Shown in pieces: positions 36,591 through 46,141 of a DNA stretch of 64,000 bases. A program made the position numbers and the translations under genes. Under the pieces are notes generated by a model that was not told where the DNA came from, made no database searches, and saw nothing but the letters and a program-made list of their open reading frames with translations. The DNA is from Pelagovum sp. HNIBRBA483 (lineage in GTDB: Bacteria > Pseudomonadota > Alphaproteobacteria > Rhodobacterales > Rhodobacteraceae), in the NCBI RefSeq assembly GCF_040931995.1, contig NZ_CP162412.1, positions 1,364,001 through 1,428,000 on the forward strand, given 5' to 3'. Numbering within the stretch: position 1 is the stretch's first letter; each line of letters starts with the position of its first letter.

Positions 36591-37715
36591 TCAGCCGAGC
36601 TGGGCGGCCCCTTTCGCGAGGGTTTCGAGCTTGGCATAGGCGATCTCGGGGTCCACCGCGCCGAAGCCCGCGAAAGTGCCGAAGCCGCAATCGGACCCTG
36701 CGATCACGCGTTCCGGCCCGACGATATCGGCAAAGCGTTCGATCCGCTGGGCGACGAGATCGGGATGCTCGACGAAATTGGTGGTGGTGTCGACGACGCC
36801 GGGGACAAGGGTTTTATCCTCGGGGATGTCGGCCTTGCGGTCGCGGAAGACGGTCCATTCATGGCCGTGGCGGGGGTTTGACGTCTCGAACAGCACATAG
36901 CGTGATTTTGTGGACATCAGCGTGTCGAACATCTTGGACATCGGAATGTCGCAGACATGCGGGCCTTCGTAATTGCCCCAGCAGATGTGGACGCGGACCT
37001 TCTCCGCCGGCACATCGGAGAGTGCGTGGTTGAGCGCCTCGACATGGGATTGTGCGACCTTGACGAACTCTGCGTCCGAGAGGTCATTGAACAGCATGTG
37101 GCGCGACAGGGCGAGATCGGGGCAATCGAGTTGCAGATCGAGGCCTGCGGCGACGATGGTTTCATATTCGGCCTTCATCGCATCGGCCAGCGCGGCGAGA
37201 TAGGCCTCGCGGGTTTTGTAGTAGCTGTTTTGCAGGAAGAGCGAGATCACACCCGGGGAGGCGGCGTTCATAAAGCCGCGTTCGGCGCCGTGTTCGGCCA
37301 TGGCGGCTTTGAGGTTGGCGATGTCTTTTTCCAACTCGCCTTGGCCTTTGGAACGGACCTCGCCCACGCACATTGGGCGGGCGTAGGTGGGGGTGCCGCC
37401 GTCATCCTTCAGGCGCTCCAGAAAGGAGGGAAAAAGCTTGAGATCGGCGGGGGCATTGCGGGGGCTGTCGCCCTCGAAGCCGGTATAGCGGTCCTTGACG
37501 TAGGTGGCGTAGGAGATTTTCGAGGTTTCGCCATCAGACACGATGTCGATGCCAGCGGCGACCTGACGGCGCACCGTCTCGGACACGGCCGAGGTCATGC
37601 AGGCATCGAATGCGGCGGGATCGTAAGGCTCATTGCGCTCGCGGGCGAAGATGAAATCGACGACGGCCTGCGTGCGCGGCAGGGAGCCGACATGGGTGGT
37701 CTTGATGCGCGACAT
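36591..37715 (-). CDS. Cobalamin-independent methionine synthase-like protein (MetE C-terminal core)
   Basis: A 374-residue protein equal to the catalytic barrel of MetE, lacking the N-terminal half. The start KTTHVGSLPR is typical of stand-alone MetE-like proteins. Zinc-ligand candidates are His and Cys in RVHICWGNYEG and Cys in AGSDCGFG, all in the family positions. It could methylate a thiol or remove a methyl group from the cluster's substrate. Its presence in a sugar-type catabolic operon rather than a methionine locus is the odd point. RBS GGGAGATTTCA precedes the ATG. Confidence 0.88.
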   Translation of the reverse strand: MSRIKTTHVGSLPRTQAVVDFIFARERNEPYDPAAFDACMTSAVSETVRRQVAAGIDIVSDGETSKISYATYVKDRYTGFEGDSPRNAPADLKLFPSFLERLKDDGGTPTYARPMCVGEVRSKGQGELEKDIANLKAAMAEHGAERGFMNAASPGVISLFLQNSYYKTREAYLAALADAMKAEYETIVAAGLDLQLDCPDLALSRHMLFNDLSDAEFVKVAQSHVEALNHALSDVPAEKVRVHICWGNYEGPHVCDIPMSKMFDTLMSTKSRYVLFETSNPRHGHEWTVFRDRKADIPEDKTLVPGVVDTTTNFVEHPDLVAQRIERFADIVGPERVIAGSDCGFGTFAGFGAVDPEIAYAKLETLAKGAAQLG

Positions 37716-37769
37716 TGAAATCTCCCGATATGGTGGGGCGGCGGGGTAGCCCGCCGCCGTGACGTGTGA

Positions 37770-38735
37770 TCATCCCTGCCAGGTCAGGCCGGCGGGGTCT
37801 TCGGTGGCGACGATGCGGGAGAGGGACGCCTCGCCGGTCATCGAGGGTAGGACGGTGTAGTCCAGATTTTCCGGCACGCTCATCGTATCGCCCGGGGCGA
37901 GTGTGCTGCTGCCGCCGTCCCAAGTGACGCGCCAATGGCCGTGGACGGGCATCAGTACCGTGGGGCGCGGGCTGGAGGTCTTGGTATCCTTGGCGGAGGC
38001 GCGGGTCATGAATTCGACCTCAAAGCCCGGTTTATCCCGCAGGCGACCATTTTCACCGATGACAGTGACCGGATCACGGTCAGCGAGCGCCACCAGATCG
38101 AGGTAGCGGGCGACGTGGTTGGGGAGCACCTCAGCGGTGGTCGGCTCGGCGCGCTTGGCCAACTCCTCGTCCGACATCAGCGGCATTGGCTTGACGCCTT
38201 CGGGGATACGCTCTTGCTTTTTGCTGTCATAGAGCTTGCCGTTTTCGCCCAAGATGAGGCCGTGGGCGGCGGCATCCTCGATCACTTGCGGCGCCCACAT
38301 GACGCCACCGCCGGCATCGTCGCCGCCGAGGATTGCCATGATCATCCCGTAATCGGTGCCGATATTCTCAAACCCACGGAAAATGCCGGTGGGGATGTTG
38401 AAGATATCGCCCTTTTCCATGATGACCTCGCCCGCGTTGCCCCAGCGGCCCCAGAAGAAGCGCCAGCGACCGGAGAGGACGAAGAACGCCTCTGCCGTGC
38501 GGTGATCGTGCAGCGAGTTGCGGCATTTAGGGGGTTGGCCCGCCGCGCCGATGTTGAAACCGTGCGGGATGGAGATGTGGACGTGCTGGTCGGGGGATTC
38601 AGAGACGCCGCCGCCGATGATGGTGAAGTTTTCTTTCTGATCGGAGCCGGGGGTGTGGGCGTCGATGAAGGCGGTTTTGCAGGGGCGCAGATCGCCGTAG
38701 CGGACGATGCGGGTTTCCATTTCTGCGGGTGTCAT
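37770..38735 (-). CDS. Two-domain cupin protein
   Basis: A bicupin of about 321 residues. The first domain has cupin motif 1 (LHDHRTAEAFFVLSG: HxHx3E...G) and motif 2 as GDIFNIPTGIFRGFEN, where the usual metal-binding His is Arg. The second domain (PVHGHWRVTWDGG...) has lost the HxH motif. It could be a dioxygenase, isomerase or a non-catalytic cupin. ATG 38735 has AAGGAC at a good distance; the frame extends to 38810 with no ribosome site. 54 bp separate it from the MetE-like gene. Confidence 0.8.
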   Translation of the reverse strand: MTPAEMETRIVRYGDLRPCKTAFIDAHTPGSDQKENFTIIGGGVSESPDQHVHISIPHGFNIGAAGQPPKCRNSLHDHRTAEAFFVLSGRWRFFWGRWGNAGEVIMEKGDIFNIPTGIFRGFENIGTDYGMIMAILGGDDAGGGVMWAPQVIEDAAAHGLILGENGKLYDSKKQERIPEGVKPMPLMSDEELAKRAEPTTAEVLPNHVARYLDLVALADRDPVTVIGENGRLRDKPGFEVEFMTRASAKDTKTSSPRPTVLMPVHGHWRVTWDGGSSTLAPGDTMSVPENLDYTVLPSMTGEASLSRIVATEDPAGLTWQG

Positions 38736-38784
38736 TTGGGTGTGTCCTTGTTCAAAAGGGGCGTTCATTGGTTTGGTGCTGCAT

Positions 38785-38926
38785 CGGATCGCCTGCGATC
38801 CGGTTCGCACCCGACCCCGCCCCCCAGGACGGGTGCGAAATGGCAGCGGCGCCAGAGGGCGCTACGGTGTGCAGGTGTGGATGACCCTCTGCTGACCGTT
38901 GCCGCCCCCGGTGCCGGGTGCGAACC
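38785..38926. other. Structured non-coding stretch inside the cluster
   Basis: The 300 bp between the cupin and SnoaL-like genes have no convincing frame but strong symmetry. There is a hairpin CGGATCG-CCTG-CGATCCG (38785-38802). TTCGCACCCG (38804-38813) can pair with CGGGTGCGAA (38830-38839). The 12-base word GGTTCGCACCCG (38802-38813) can instead pair with CGGGTGCGAACC (38915-38926). It may set mRNA stability or attenuation between the two parts of the operon, or be a mobile repeat. Confidence 0.55.
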
Positions 38927-39037
38927 TGCTCCGGGCGGATGCGGATTGAGACGCTTGGCACGCAGGCTGGCGCGTTGCGTGTGAAAACGGCGCAGCACGG
39001 CGCTGCCGTCCAGATGATATGCGCCGCAGTCGATCAT

Positions 39038-40021
39038 TTAGCCCGTCTTGAGAAGGATCTGTTTCCAGACCGCTGTTTCGTCAAAGACCACAAATTCGCG
39101 GCGCAGCTTTGGCGGGGCTTTGCCCAACGTGCCGAACTCGGCGTGGCAGAGGCCCATGACATACACCTCAGCGCCAGTGGGTGTGCCGAAAGCGCCCCAG
39201 CCGGAATGTTTGCCGTGCAAGCTCCAACGGATCGCGGCGCGGGGCGGCATGGTGGGGTCGTCGCGGCCAATCACATGATGGATCGTAAATTCGGCATCAG
39301 GAAAGGAGGCCCGCAGGCCCATCCAGAATTTATCCGCCCCGTCATGGCTGAGGGTCGAAATACCGCCCGGATATTCGAGATTTGCTGCGCGGTCGTATTC
39401 GGAGGGAATGACGGTGAAATCCGCGCCCATGATGCGGGTAAGGATATCGGCGTATTTCGCGCCCCATTCATTATCGTTGCCACGTCCTTTGTAGGGGCCT
39501 TCGATGTCGATTGCGGGGGTGAAGGGGCGGACGCAGTTTTCTGGCCCGCCTTCACGCGCGATCAGGTCACGGGCGAAATCCTTGGGATCCCAGCCGAGCT
39601 GACGGACGATATGGCCCTGATCGCGGATCAGCCATTCATCGTTGATCTGGTTATTGATCGCGTGGCAGTCGGCGATGATGCGGTAATGCAGTTTCTTGCC
39701 GGTGGGCGCACCGTAAACGCCGGGATAGGCGTGGGTGGCGGTGGAATGCAGGCGGTGGGAGGAGAGCATGCCCTCCTCGGGTGTGCCGGACCAGATGACA
39801 TCCTCGCCAAAGAGCGTGCGGTCGGGGAATTCGGCCAGCGTTGCCATGGTTGCGCCGATGACGCCCTGATTGCCGACGACCACTGAGGCGGGCGAGCGGA
39901 CGATGATATCAGGGGCGTAGTAGTCGTGCAGTGTGGCGATGCCGCGATCTTCCCAGATCTCTTTGGTGATGCCGATGATGTAGTCGGGAAAATCGGCGAA
40001 TTTCGGGTCGAAGCCTTTCAT
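39038..40021 (-). CDS. SnoaL/NTF2-like two-domain protein (paralogue 1)
   Basis: A 327-residue protein made of two NTF2-like alpha+beta barrels, a fold used by SnoaL-type cyclases, ketosteroid isomerases and dehydratases. Candidate polar pocket residues occur in HDYYAPDIIVRSP and in the C-terminal TGAEVYVMGLCHAEFG region. Its ATG overlaps the LacI stop as TGATG, so translation is coupled. Two more proteins of the same design lie in this cluster, which points to related steps on one substrate. The reaction is not known. Confidence 0.82.
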   Translation of the reverse strand: MKGFDPKFADFPDYIIGITKEIWEDRGIATLHDYYAPDIIVRSPASVVVGNQGVIGATMATLAEFPDRTLFGEDVIWSGTPEEGMLSSHRLHSTATHAYPGVYGAPTGKKLHYRIIADCHAINNQINDEWLIRDQGHIVRQLGWDPKDFARDLIAREGGPENCVRPFTPAIDIEGPYKGRGNDNEWGAKYADILTRIMGADFTVIPSEYDRAANLEYPGGISTLSHDGADKFWMGLRASFPDAEFTIHHVIGRDDPTMPPRAAIRWSLHGKHSGWGAFGTPTGAEVYVMGLCHAEFGTLGKAPPKLRREFVVFDETAVWKQILLKTG

Positions 40022-41037
40022 CAGGTGCGTCCTTCAGGGTTGCGAGTGGTGCCGCGCAGGATGAGCGGCCCGTCGATTTCGATCTTCTGGGCGGGGCGGT
40101 CGGGGTCGCCGATCTTGCCGAGAATGGTTTCGACCGTGGCATCGACCATCCGGTTGACGGGCTGGCGCACGGTGGAGAGGTCGTAGGCGTCCCATGCGGC
40201 GAGGGGCACGTCATCATAGCCGATGACGGCGACATCTTCCGGCACTTTCAGGCCAAGGCGGTTGCGCAGGGCGTCGAGCACGGCGAAAGCCATGTGATCG
40301 TTGGCGACGAAGATCGCGTCGGGCGGCGTGGCGCGGGACATCAGCTTGAGCGTGGCCTCGGCGGCGAGATCGCGGTCGTAGCGGCCCTCGACCACCGTGA
40401 GCGGTTCAAGCCCGTGGGCGGCGAGGCCATCGGCAAAGCCGCGATGACGGTCGCGGCCTGTGGATGAGCCTTCCCAACCGGCGATATGGGCGATGTGTTG
40501 ATGGCCGGCGCTGACGAGGAATTCCGCGACTTTATAGCCGCCGCGATAGTTTGCGGAGGTGACGGAGGAAATGCTTTCGCCATCCTGACCACGGTTGAAC
40601 ATCACCACAGGGATGCCAGCGGCGGCGCAGCGGGCGGTGAGATCGTTGGAGATCGCGACGCTGGCGGTGACGATGCCATCGACCTGATAATCGAGCAGTT
40701 CCTCCATCACGCGGTCGACGCTGTCCTCGGCATTGGGGGCCATGAAGACGAGGATGTGGTAGCCCTCGTTCTGGAGTGCGTTGGAAAGGCGTTCGAGGGC
40801 GATGGGGTAGAACTGGTTGTCGAGATAGGCGACGACGAGGCCGATGATGCGGCTTTTGCCGGTGATCATCGCGCGGGCGAGGATGTTGGGGCGGTAGCCC
40901 AGTTCCTCGGCGGCTTTGCGAACCTTCTTGACGGTGGCTTGCGAGGCCGATGCGCCGGAGAAGACGCGGCTCACCGCTGACTGGCTTACACCGGCGCGGC
41001 GGGCGACATCGAGGGATGTGATCTTTGCCTCTGCCAT
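40021..41037 (-). CDS. LacI family transcriptional regulator of the cluster
   Basis: A 338-residue LacI/GalR repressor. The N-terminal HTH reads ITSLDVARRAGVSQSAVSRVF with the hinge helix near YRPNILARAM; a periplasmic-binding-protein-like effector domain follows. The start ATG 41037 overlaps the SDR stop (TGATG). Two 16-bp palindromes with a central CG in the divergent promoter at 47.2 kb are its likely operators, so it should repress the whole cluster until the substrate or an intermediate binds. Confidence 0.93.
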   Translation of the reverse strand: MAEAKITSLDVARRAGVSQSAVSRVFSGASASQATVKKVRKAAEELGYRPNILARAMITGKSRIIGLVVAYLDNQFYPIALERLSNALQNEGYHILVFMAPNAEDSVDRVMEELLDYQVDGIVTASVAISNDLTARCAAAGIPVVMFNRGQDGESISSVTSANYRGGYKVAEFLVSAGHQHIAHIAGWEGSSTGRDRHRGFADGLAAHGLEPLTVVEGRYDRDLAAEATLKLMSRATPPDAIFVANDHMAFAVLDALRNRLGLKVPEDVAVIGYDDVPLAAWDAYDLSTVRQPVNRMVDATVETILGKIGDPDRPAQKIEIDGPLILRGTTRNPEGRT

Positions 41038-41801
41038 CAGTCCGCCGTCCATCCGCCGTCAATCAGGAGGGAGGTGCCGGTGATCATGGCGCTGGCATCG
41101 GAGGCAAGGAACACCACGCCGCCCATGATATCCTCGACCTCACCAACGCGGCCCAGCTTGATCTTTTCTTCGATCCACTTGACCCGCTCGGGATTGGCGA
41201 AGGTGGGCGCGGTGAGCGGGGTGCGGATGAAGGTGGGGCAGACCGTGTTGATGCGGATGCCATATGCGCCCCATTCGATTGCCATGGATTTGGTGAAGCC
41301 TTCAACCGCGTGTTTGGTGGCAGAATAGACCGCGCGGTCGATGCCGCCGACATGGGCCATTTGGGACGAGATATTGATCAGGCTGCCGGGTTTGCCAGCG
41401 GCCACCAGCCCGCGCGCCACCGCGCGGGTGAGGAAATAAGCGCCACGGATGTTGAGATCACTCACAGCGTCGAAATCCTCTGGCGTGGTGTCCAGCGCGG
41501 GGCTGTGGCGGGCGAGGCCTGCGGAATTCACGAGAATATCGAACGGGCCGTTGGCGGCGACGGCGGCTTCGGTTGCTTCGGCATCGGCCACATCAAGGGG
41601 CAGGGTGGTGCAGGACATATCCGCCGCCTGCATTTCGGTCGCGGTGGCGTGGAGCTTATCGGCGCTGCGGGCGGCGAGGGTGACTTCGGCACCGGCTTCG
41701 GCCAATGCGACGGCACAGGCCTGACCAATGCCGGAGGACGCGCCGGTAACGAGGGCGCGCTTGCCATCAAGGCGGAAGGAGGGCGTGCGGGGCAGGGTCA
41801 T
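41037..41801 (-). CDS. Short-chain dehydrogenase/reductase
   Basis: A classical SDR of 254 residues using NAD(P). The cofactor motif TGASSGIG is at about residues 19-26, NSAG near 91, the catalytic Ser in NISSQM, and YSATK (YxxxK) near 158. It resembles sugar- or polyol-type dehydrogenases (gluconate 5-dehydrogenase-like). It overlaps the VOC gene by ATGA and the LacI gene by TGATG, so these three are one translational unit. Confidence 0.93.
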   Translation of the reverse strand: MTLPRTPSFRLDGKRALVTGASSGIGQACAVALAEAGAEVTLAARSADKLHATATEMQAADMSCTTLPLDVADAEATEAAVAANGPFDILVNSAGLARHSPALDTTPEDFDAVSDLNIRGAYFLTRAVARGLVAAGKPGSLINISSQMAHVGGIDRAVYSATKHAVEGFTKSMAIEWGAYGIRINTVCPTFIRTPLTAPTFANPERVKWIEEKIKLGRVGEVEDIMGGVVFLASDASAMITGTSLLIDGGWTAD

Positions 41802-42229
41802 TGGAAGCCTCCAACGCGGGCTTCGCCATTGGGACCGAGCGGCGAGAAGGGATTATACGCCACTTCCCAGAAATGGCCGTCAGGGTCACGGAAGTAGCCG
41901 GAATGCCCGCCCCAGAACACGTCTTGGGCCTGTTTGACGATGGTGGCGCCTGCGGCCTCGGCCTCGGCCAATGTCTCGGCCACCTCTGCGGGGCTGTTGA
42001 CGTTATAGGCGAGGCAGGCGCTGGGCTGGCCGAATTCCGCGGGCGAGAGGCCGACATCCTCGGCCAGTTTATCCCACGGGTAGAGAGACAGGATGGCGTT
42101 TTGCAGGTTGAAAAACGCGATGTCGGTGCTGTCGGGCTGGGCTTCTTCCCATCCGAGGCGGGCGTAGAAGGCCCGCGCGCGGGGCAGGTCGGCCACCCCT
42201 AATCCGATCATCGTTACCCGCTGCTGCAT
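41798..42229 (-). CDS. VOC family (glyoxalase-fold) protein
   Basis: A 143-residue vicinal oxygen chelate protein with the paired beta-alpha-beta-beta-beta modules. FYARLGWEE in the first half and GGHSGYFRDPDGHFWEVAYNP in the second are typical; the terminal Glu is a likely metal ligand. It may be a lyase, epimerase or dioxygenase of the pathway, or an accessory. ATG 42229 overlaps the stop of the SnoaL-like gene (TGATG). Confidence 0.88.
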   Translation of the reverse strand: MQQRVTMIGLGVADLPRARAFYARLGWEEAQPDSTDIAFFNLQNAILSLYPWDKLAEDVGLSPAEFGQPSACLAYNVNSPAEVAETLAEAEAAGATIVKQAQDVFWGGHSGYFRDPDGHFWEVAYNPFSPLGPNGEARVGGFQ

Positions 42230-43269
42230 CACACCAATCCTCGCTCCCTGATACCGATTGGACCGATGGCGCGGGCTTTGTTGAACTCGCGCAGACGGTC
42301 GAACACATCAACGCCGATCTGGCGGTACATGTCCAGCAGGTCCACGAGAACCCAGTTTTCGCGTATGAGGCCGTTTTCGACGCGCCAGAAATCGAGGCTG
42401 CGGAGGAGGATTTCCTTATCCACCGGGGGCAGGCCGAGCCAGCCATCGCCCGACAGGGTCAGGCGCATGTTGGGCCAGCCGGTTTCGCAGACATAATCGC
42501 CCATGGCGACCCAGTGGGACATGAGATCGCCCATGGCATCGAGCTTGCGATCCGGCATGCCGCGCAGGAAGGGGATTTGGTGCCAGTGGCGGAAGCCCGC
42601 CATGCCGCGCGCGGTACCGATACCGGCGGGGCCATACCAGTTGACGCGGGGATCCCAGTAGCGGTCGAGGTTCATCACCTCCGGCCCGCCCTCTGCCGGA
42701 TGGCGGCAGAGATCGGTGAGCATGGCGATGACGTGATCAAGCGCTGGCTGCCCGTCACCGCTGGCAAACAGGCCATCGCCGGAGAGCGGCGCGGGGGCCA
42801 TGGTGAAGCGGCCAAGCTGCGGGGCCATAGGCCATGCGCCCGCCTGCATCATCAGTTCGGGGATATCCCAGATCGCCTGCATCTCGGTGATGCGGCCATC
42901 CTCCAGCCGGAAGAACTCGTGATAGCGCATATGCGCGAGGTGGCCGGTAGGCGGGATATCCAAGAAAGGCGCGGTGAAGGTGCCGAGGTAATGGCCCATC
43001 GCGCCGATCCAGTGTTGGCCTTGGGGTGTGGTGCCTGCGAGCAGGATCTGATCGCGGCGTTCGAGATCGGGTAGCGCGGCAAGGAGCGGCGCGAAGGCGG
43101 CATCGTAGAGCGCGTCCGGGCCTGTTAGATCACCGAAAGGGTGACAGTGGTGCAGGAGCGCATCAGGGGCGATGAGGGAGCGCAACGCATCACGCACCGC
43201 GCTTTCGCTGAAATTGATGGCCGCCGCGCGGAAGGGGGCGAAGGCGGCCTTGAGCGCGTCGGGGGTCAT
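42229..43269 (-). CDS. SnoaL/NTF2-like two-domain protein (paralogue 2)
   Basis: A 346-residue protein of the same two-barrel design as the one at 39.0 kb. The second half shows NWYGPAGIGTARGMAGF and ends with ENWVLVDLLDMYRQIGVDVFDRL, closely like WWGPAGIG... and ENWIFIDILHWMSTLGVDVLERL in the third paralogue at 50.7 kb. The frame extends left into the HisD-like gene, but ATG 43269 is the start that begins just after that gene's stop (7-bp gap) with GAGGCG upstream. Confidence 0.82.
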   Translation of the reverse strand: MTPDALKAAFAPFRAAAINFSESAVRDALRSLIAPDALLHHCHPFGDLTGPDALYDAAFAPLLAALPDLERRDQILLAGTTPQGQHWIGAMGHYLGTFTAPFLDIPPTGHLAHMRYHEFFRLEDGRITEMQAIWDIPELMMQAGAWPMAPQLGRFTMAPAPLSGDGLFASGDGQPALDHVIAMLTDLCRHPAEGGPEVMNLDRYWDPRVNWYGPAGIGTARGMAGFRHWHQIPFLRGMPDRKLDAMGDLMSHWVAMGDYVCETGWPNMRLTLSGDGWLGLPPVDKEILLRSLDFWRVENGLIRENWVLVDLLDMYRQIGVDVFDRLREFNKARAIGPIGIRERGLV

Positions 43270-43276
43270 ATGCGCC

Positions 43277-44587
43277 TCATTCTGCCGCCGTGCCATAGGC
43301 CACATTGCGGTGGCCGTAACGACGGACGCGGATGTTGCACTGTTCGGCGTGGCCGACGAAGCCCTCAAGCATACACAGGCGCGAGCCGTATTCACCCACG
43401 AGGGCGGCGGCTTCGTCCGTTACCACGCGCTGATAGCTGTGTGTCTTGAGGAACTTGCCGACCCAGAGCCCGCCGGTGTAGCGGCCTGCCTTCTTGGTGG
43501 GCAGGGTGTGGTTGGTGCCGATGACCTTATCGCCATTGGCGACGTTGGTGCGGGGGCCGAGGAACAGTGCGCCGTAGCTGTGCATATTCTCTAGGAACCA
43601 GTCATCGCGGTCGGTCATCACCTGAACATGCTCGGAGGCGATATCATTGGCGACGGCGAGCATCTCGTCATAGGTGTCGCAGACGATGACCTCGCCGTAA
43701 TCCTGCCAGCTGGTGCGGGCGGTTTCGGCGGTGGGGAGGATTTCGAGGATACGCTCGATTTCGACCAAGGTGGCATCGGCCAGTTTGCGGGAGTTGGTCA
43801 GCAGCACGGCGGGGGAGTTGTAGCCATGTTCGGCCTGCCCTAAGAGATCGGTCGCGCAAAGCTCTGCATCCACTGTGTCATCAGCGATGACCATGGTTTC
43901 GGTCGGGCCAGCGAAGAGGTCGATGCCCACGCGGCCGAAAAGCTGGCGCTTGGCTTCAGCGACAAAGGCGTTGCCGGGGCCGACGAGCATATCAACGGGT
44001 TTGACGCTTTCGGTGCCGATGGCCATTGCGCCGACCGCTTGCATGCCGCCAAGGACGTAAATCTCATGCGCGCCGCCCATATGCATTGCGGCGACGATCG
44101 CGGGATGCGGTGCGCCGTTGACCGGCGGAGCAGAGGCCACGATGCGCGGCACGCCCGCGACGGAGGCGGTGAGCACCGACATATGCGCGGAGGCGACCAT
44201 CGGGAATTTACCGCCCGGGACGTAGCAGCCGACCGACTGAACGGGGATGTTCTTATGCCCCAAGATCACGCCGGGCATGGTTTCGATCTCGACATCGGTC
44301 ATCGAGGCGCGCTGGGCTTGGGCGAAATTGCGGATTTGGGTTTGCGCGAACTTGATGTCTTCCATTTCGCGGGGCGTGACTTTCTGCATCGCGGCTTCGA
44401 TCTCGGAGGCGGTCAGCAGGAAGTTCTCCGGTTCGTATTTATCGAATTTCGCAGACAGTTCGCGGACGGCGGCATCGCCACGGGTTTCGATGTCGGCGAG
44501 CGTGTCCTCGACGATTTTGCGGACCTGCGCATCCTGCGCGGCGACGTCGGCTGCCGGTTTTCCGGTCTTGAGATAGGTAACGGCCAT
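43277..44587 (-). CDS. Histidinol dehydrogenase-family dehydrogenase (not in a his operon)
   Basis: A 436-residue NAD-dependent alcohol dehydrogenase of the HisD family, probably turning a primary alcohol into a carboxylate in two steps. The zinc-ligand regions are kept: [10 protein letters not shown] (Gln and His), the [13 protein letters not shown]sp region, and EGFVGHAEQ (His). The family outside histidine synthesis includes HpsN, which oxidises sulfopropanediol. The setting of ABC transport and other oxidoreductases argues for a catabolic role. ATG 44587 has GAGGAGAG upstream; the longer frame is not used. Confidence 0.9.
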   Translation of the reverse strand: MAVTYLKTGKPAADVAAQDAQVRKIVEDTLADIETRGDAAVRELSAKFDKYEPENFLLTASEIEAAMQKVTPREMEDIKFAQTQIRNFAQAQRASMTDVEIETMPGVILGHKNIPVQSVGCYVPGGKFPMVASAHMSVLTASVAGVPRIVASAPPVNGAPHPAIVAAMHMGGAHEIYVLGGMQAVGAMAIGTESVKPVDMLVGPGNAFVAEAKRQLFGRVGIDLFAGPTETMVIADDTVDAELCATDLLGQAEHGYNSPAVLLTNSRKLADATLVEIERILEILPTAETARTSWQDYGEVIVCDTYDEMLAVANDIASEHVQVMTDRDDWFLENMHSYGALFLGPRTNVANGDKVIGTNHTLPTKKAGRYTGGLWVGKFLKTHSYQRVVTDEAAALVGEYGSRLCMLEGFVGHAEQCNIRVRRYGHRNVAYGTAAE

Positions 44588-44616
44588 GGGTCTCTCCTCG
44601 TGTGTGCGGGGCCGCG

Positions 44617-46137
44617 CTAGGCGGCGTCTTCGGCGATGAACTGACCGGCGCGGTGGCCGATCATCATGGATGGGGCGTTGGTGTTGGCGGAGGTGACGGC
44701 GGGCATGATGCCAGCGTCCGCCACCCACAGGCCCTCCGTGCCACGCAGGGCGAGGCGGGAGGTAACGGGTGCATCAGCGTCGTCGCCCATGCGGGTGGTG
44801 CCAACGGGGTGATAGGCGGTGCCGCAATGGGAAAAGATATGGGCGCGGGCGTCATCCTCGGTGGTGACGCGGGCGGCGGGGTAGGCCTCGGGCGCTTTGT
44901 GGGGGCCGAGATCGGCCTCTGCCATGAGCGTGCGGAGGCGAAGCCAGCCTGCGGTAAGGGTATCGAGGTCGCGGCTGTCCTGAAACAGGCCGAGGTCGAT
45001 ATCCAGCCCCTCGCGGGTGAGGCGGAGCGCCCCGCGCGACTGCGGGCGGCAGACGCAGACATCGGCAAAGTAGCCGCGACCATAGCTGTAGCGGGAGCCG
45101 CTCCAGCTGAGGTTGAACGGGATGAAATGGCTCTGCACATCAGGCGGGCCGTCTTCGCCACGGGCATTGAAGAACGCGCCACCCTCGACGGTGGGGGAGG
45201 CAAAAACACCGCGCCGCGAGAGCGCCCAGCGGAACGGGGCGGAGAGCCATTGCGGGGCCTGATCGAGGGTCAGGCCGTAGCCGGAACCTGCGCCCTGATA
45301 ATGGATGCCCGCGCCGGGGTGGTCATGCAGATTGGCGCCGATGCCGGGCATATCCGCGCGGGGATCGACGCCGGCGGCGCGGAGATCATCAGCGGGGCCA
45401 AGGCCGGAGCGCAGGAGGATTTCGGGCGAGCCGATGGAGCCTGCGGACAGGACGATGCCTTTATGCGCGGTGACGCTGCTGCCATCGATGAAATGTACCG
45501 ATGTAGCGCGGTCGCCAGTGAAGCCGAGGCGGGCGACCTGCGTGCCTTGCACGACCTGAACGCGGCCGGTTGCCAGCGCGGGGCGGAGGAAGGCATCCGC
45601 CGCCGACCAACGCCGCCCGTTGCGCATGTTATAGGCAAAGACGCCTGCGCTTTCGCGCTCTGGGGTCGGGATAGCTTGTGGCTCGTTCTGCGGGAACAAG
45701 CTGCCGAGTGCTTCGGTTAGCGGGTGTGGCGTGGCGAGGCGGTTGGGGGTGAGGTGGCTTTCGACCTCTTCAAAGGCGGGGCGGACGCTGTCCCATCCCC
45801 AGCCATCGACCTGCCATGCGGTGAAATCATCGGCGCGGCCACGGAACCAGACCATTGAATTGATCGAGCCGGAGCCACCGAGCATCCGGCCACGGGGGAT
45901 TTTCAGCTGTCGCCCACCGAGTGCCTTTTGCGGGGCCGAGGTGAAACGCCAGTCGCGGGTCTTGCTGCCCATCGTCCAGACAAGGCCGAAGGGCATGCGC
46001 ACCAAGGGCCAACGGTCGGAGGGGCCAGCCTCGATCACCAGCACCGATCCGGCCTCGCGCGTGGCAAGGCCGTGGGCAACGGCGCAGCCTGCCGAGCCTG
46101 CACCGATAACGATGAAGTCGTAGGACCGCGTGGCCAT
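44617..46137 (-). CDS. GMC family FAD-dependent oxidoreductase
   Basis: A 506-residue flavoprotein of the glucose-methanol-choline family that oxidises an alcohol. The FAD-binding [12 protein letters not shown] is at about residues 9-20, [18 protein letters not shown] is the second signature, and the C-terminal HPVGTTRMG with the [11 protein letters not shown] end holds the catalytic His/Asn. It resembles choline and alcohol dehydrogenases. ATG 46137 lies 4 bp after the ABC ATPase stop; the longer frame overlaps that gene and is unlikely. Confidence 0.93.
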   Translation of the reverse strand: MATRSYDFIVIGAGSAGCAVAHGLATREAGSVLVIEAGPSDRWPLVRMPFGLVWTMGSKTRDWRFTSAPQKALGGRQLKIPRGRMLGGSGSINSMVWFRGRADDFTAWQVDGWGWDSVRPAFEEVESHLTPNRLATPHPLTEALGSLFPQNEPQAIPTPERESAGVFAYNMRNGRRWSAADAFLRPALATGRVQVVQGTQVARLGFTGDRATSVHFIDGSSVTAHKGIVLSAGSIGSPEILLRSGLGPADDLRAAGVDPRADMPGIGANLHDHPGAGIHYQGAGSGYGLTLDQAPQWLSAPFRWALSRRGVFASPTVEGGAFFNARGEDGPPDVQSHFIPFNLSWSGSRYSYGRGYFADVCVCRPQSRGALRLTREGLDIDLGLFQDSRDLDTLTAGWLRLRTLMAEADLGPHKAPEAYPAARVTTEDDARAHIFSHCGTAYHPVGTTRMGDDADAPVTSRLALRGTEGLWVADAGIMPAVTSANTNAPSMMIGHRAGQFIAEDAA

Positions 46138-46141
46138 CGGG

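Noticed and set aside
43277..44587. Histidine biosynthesis hisD
   Set aside because: No other his gene is near, while transporter and catabolic oxidoreductase genes surround it; a catabolic member of the family is more likely.
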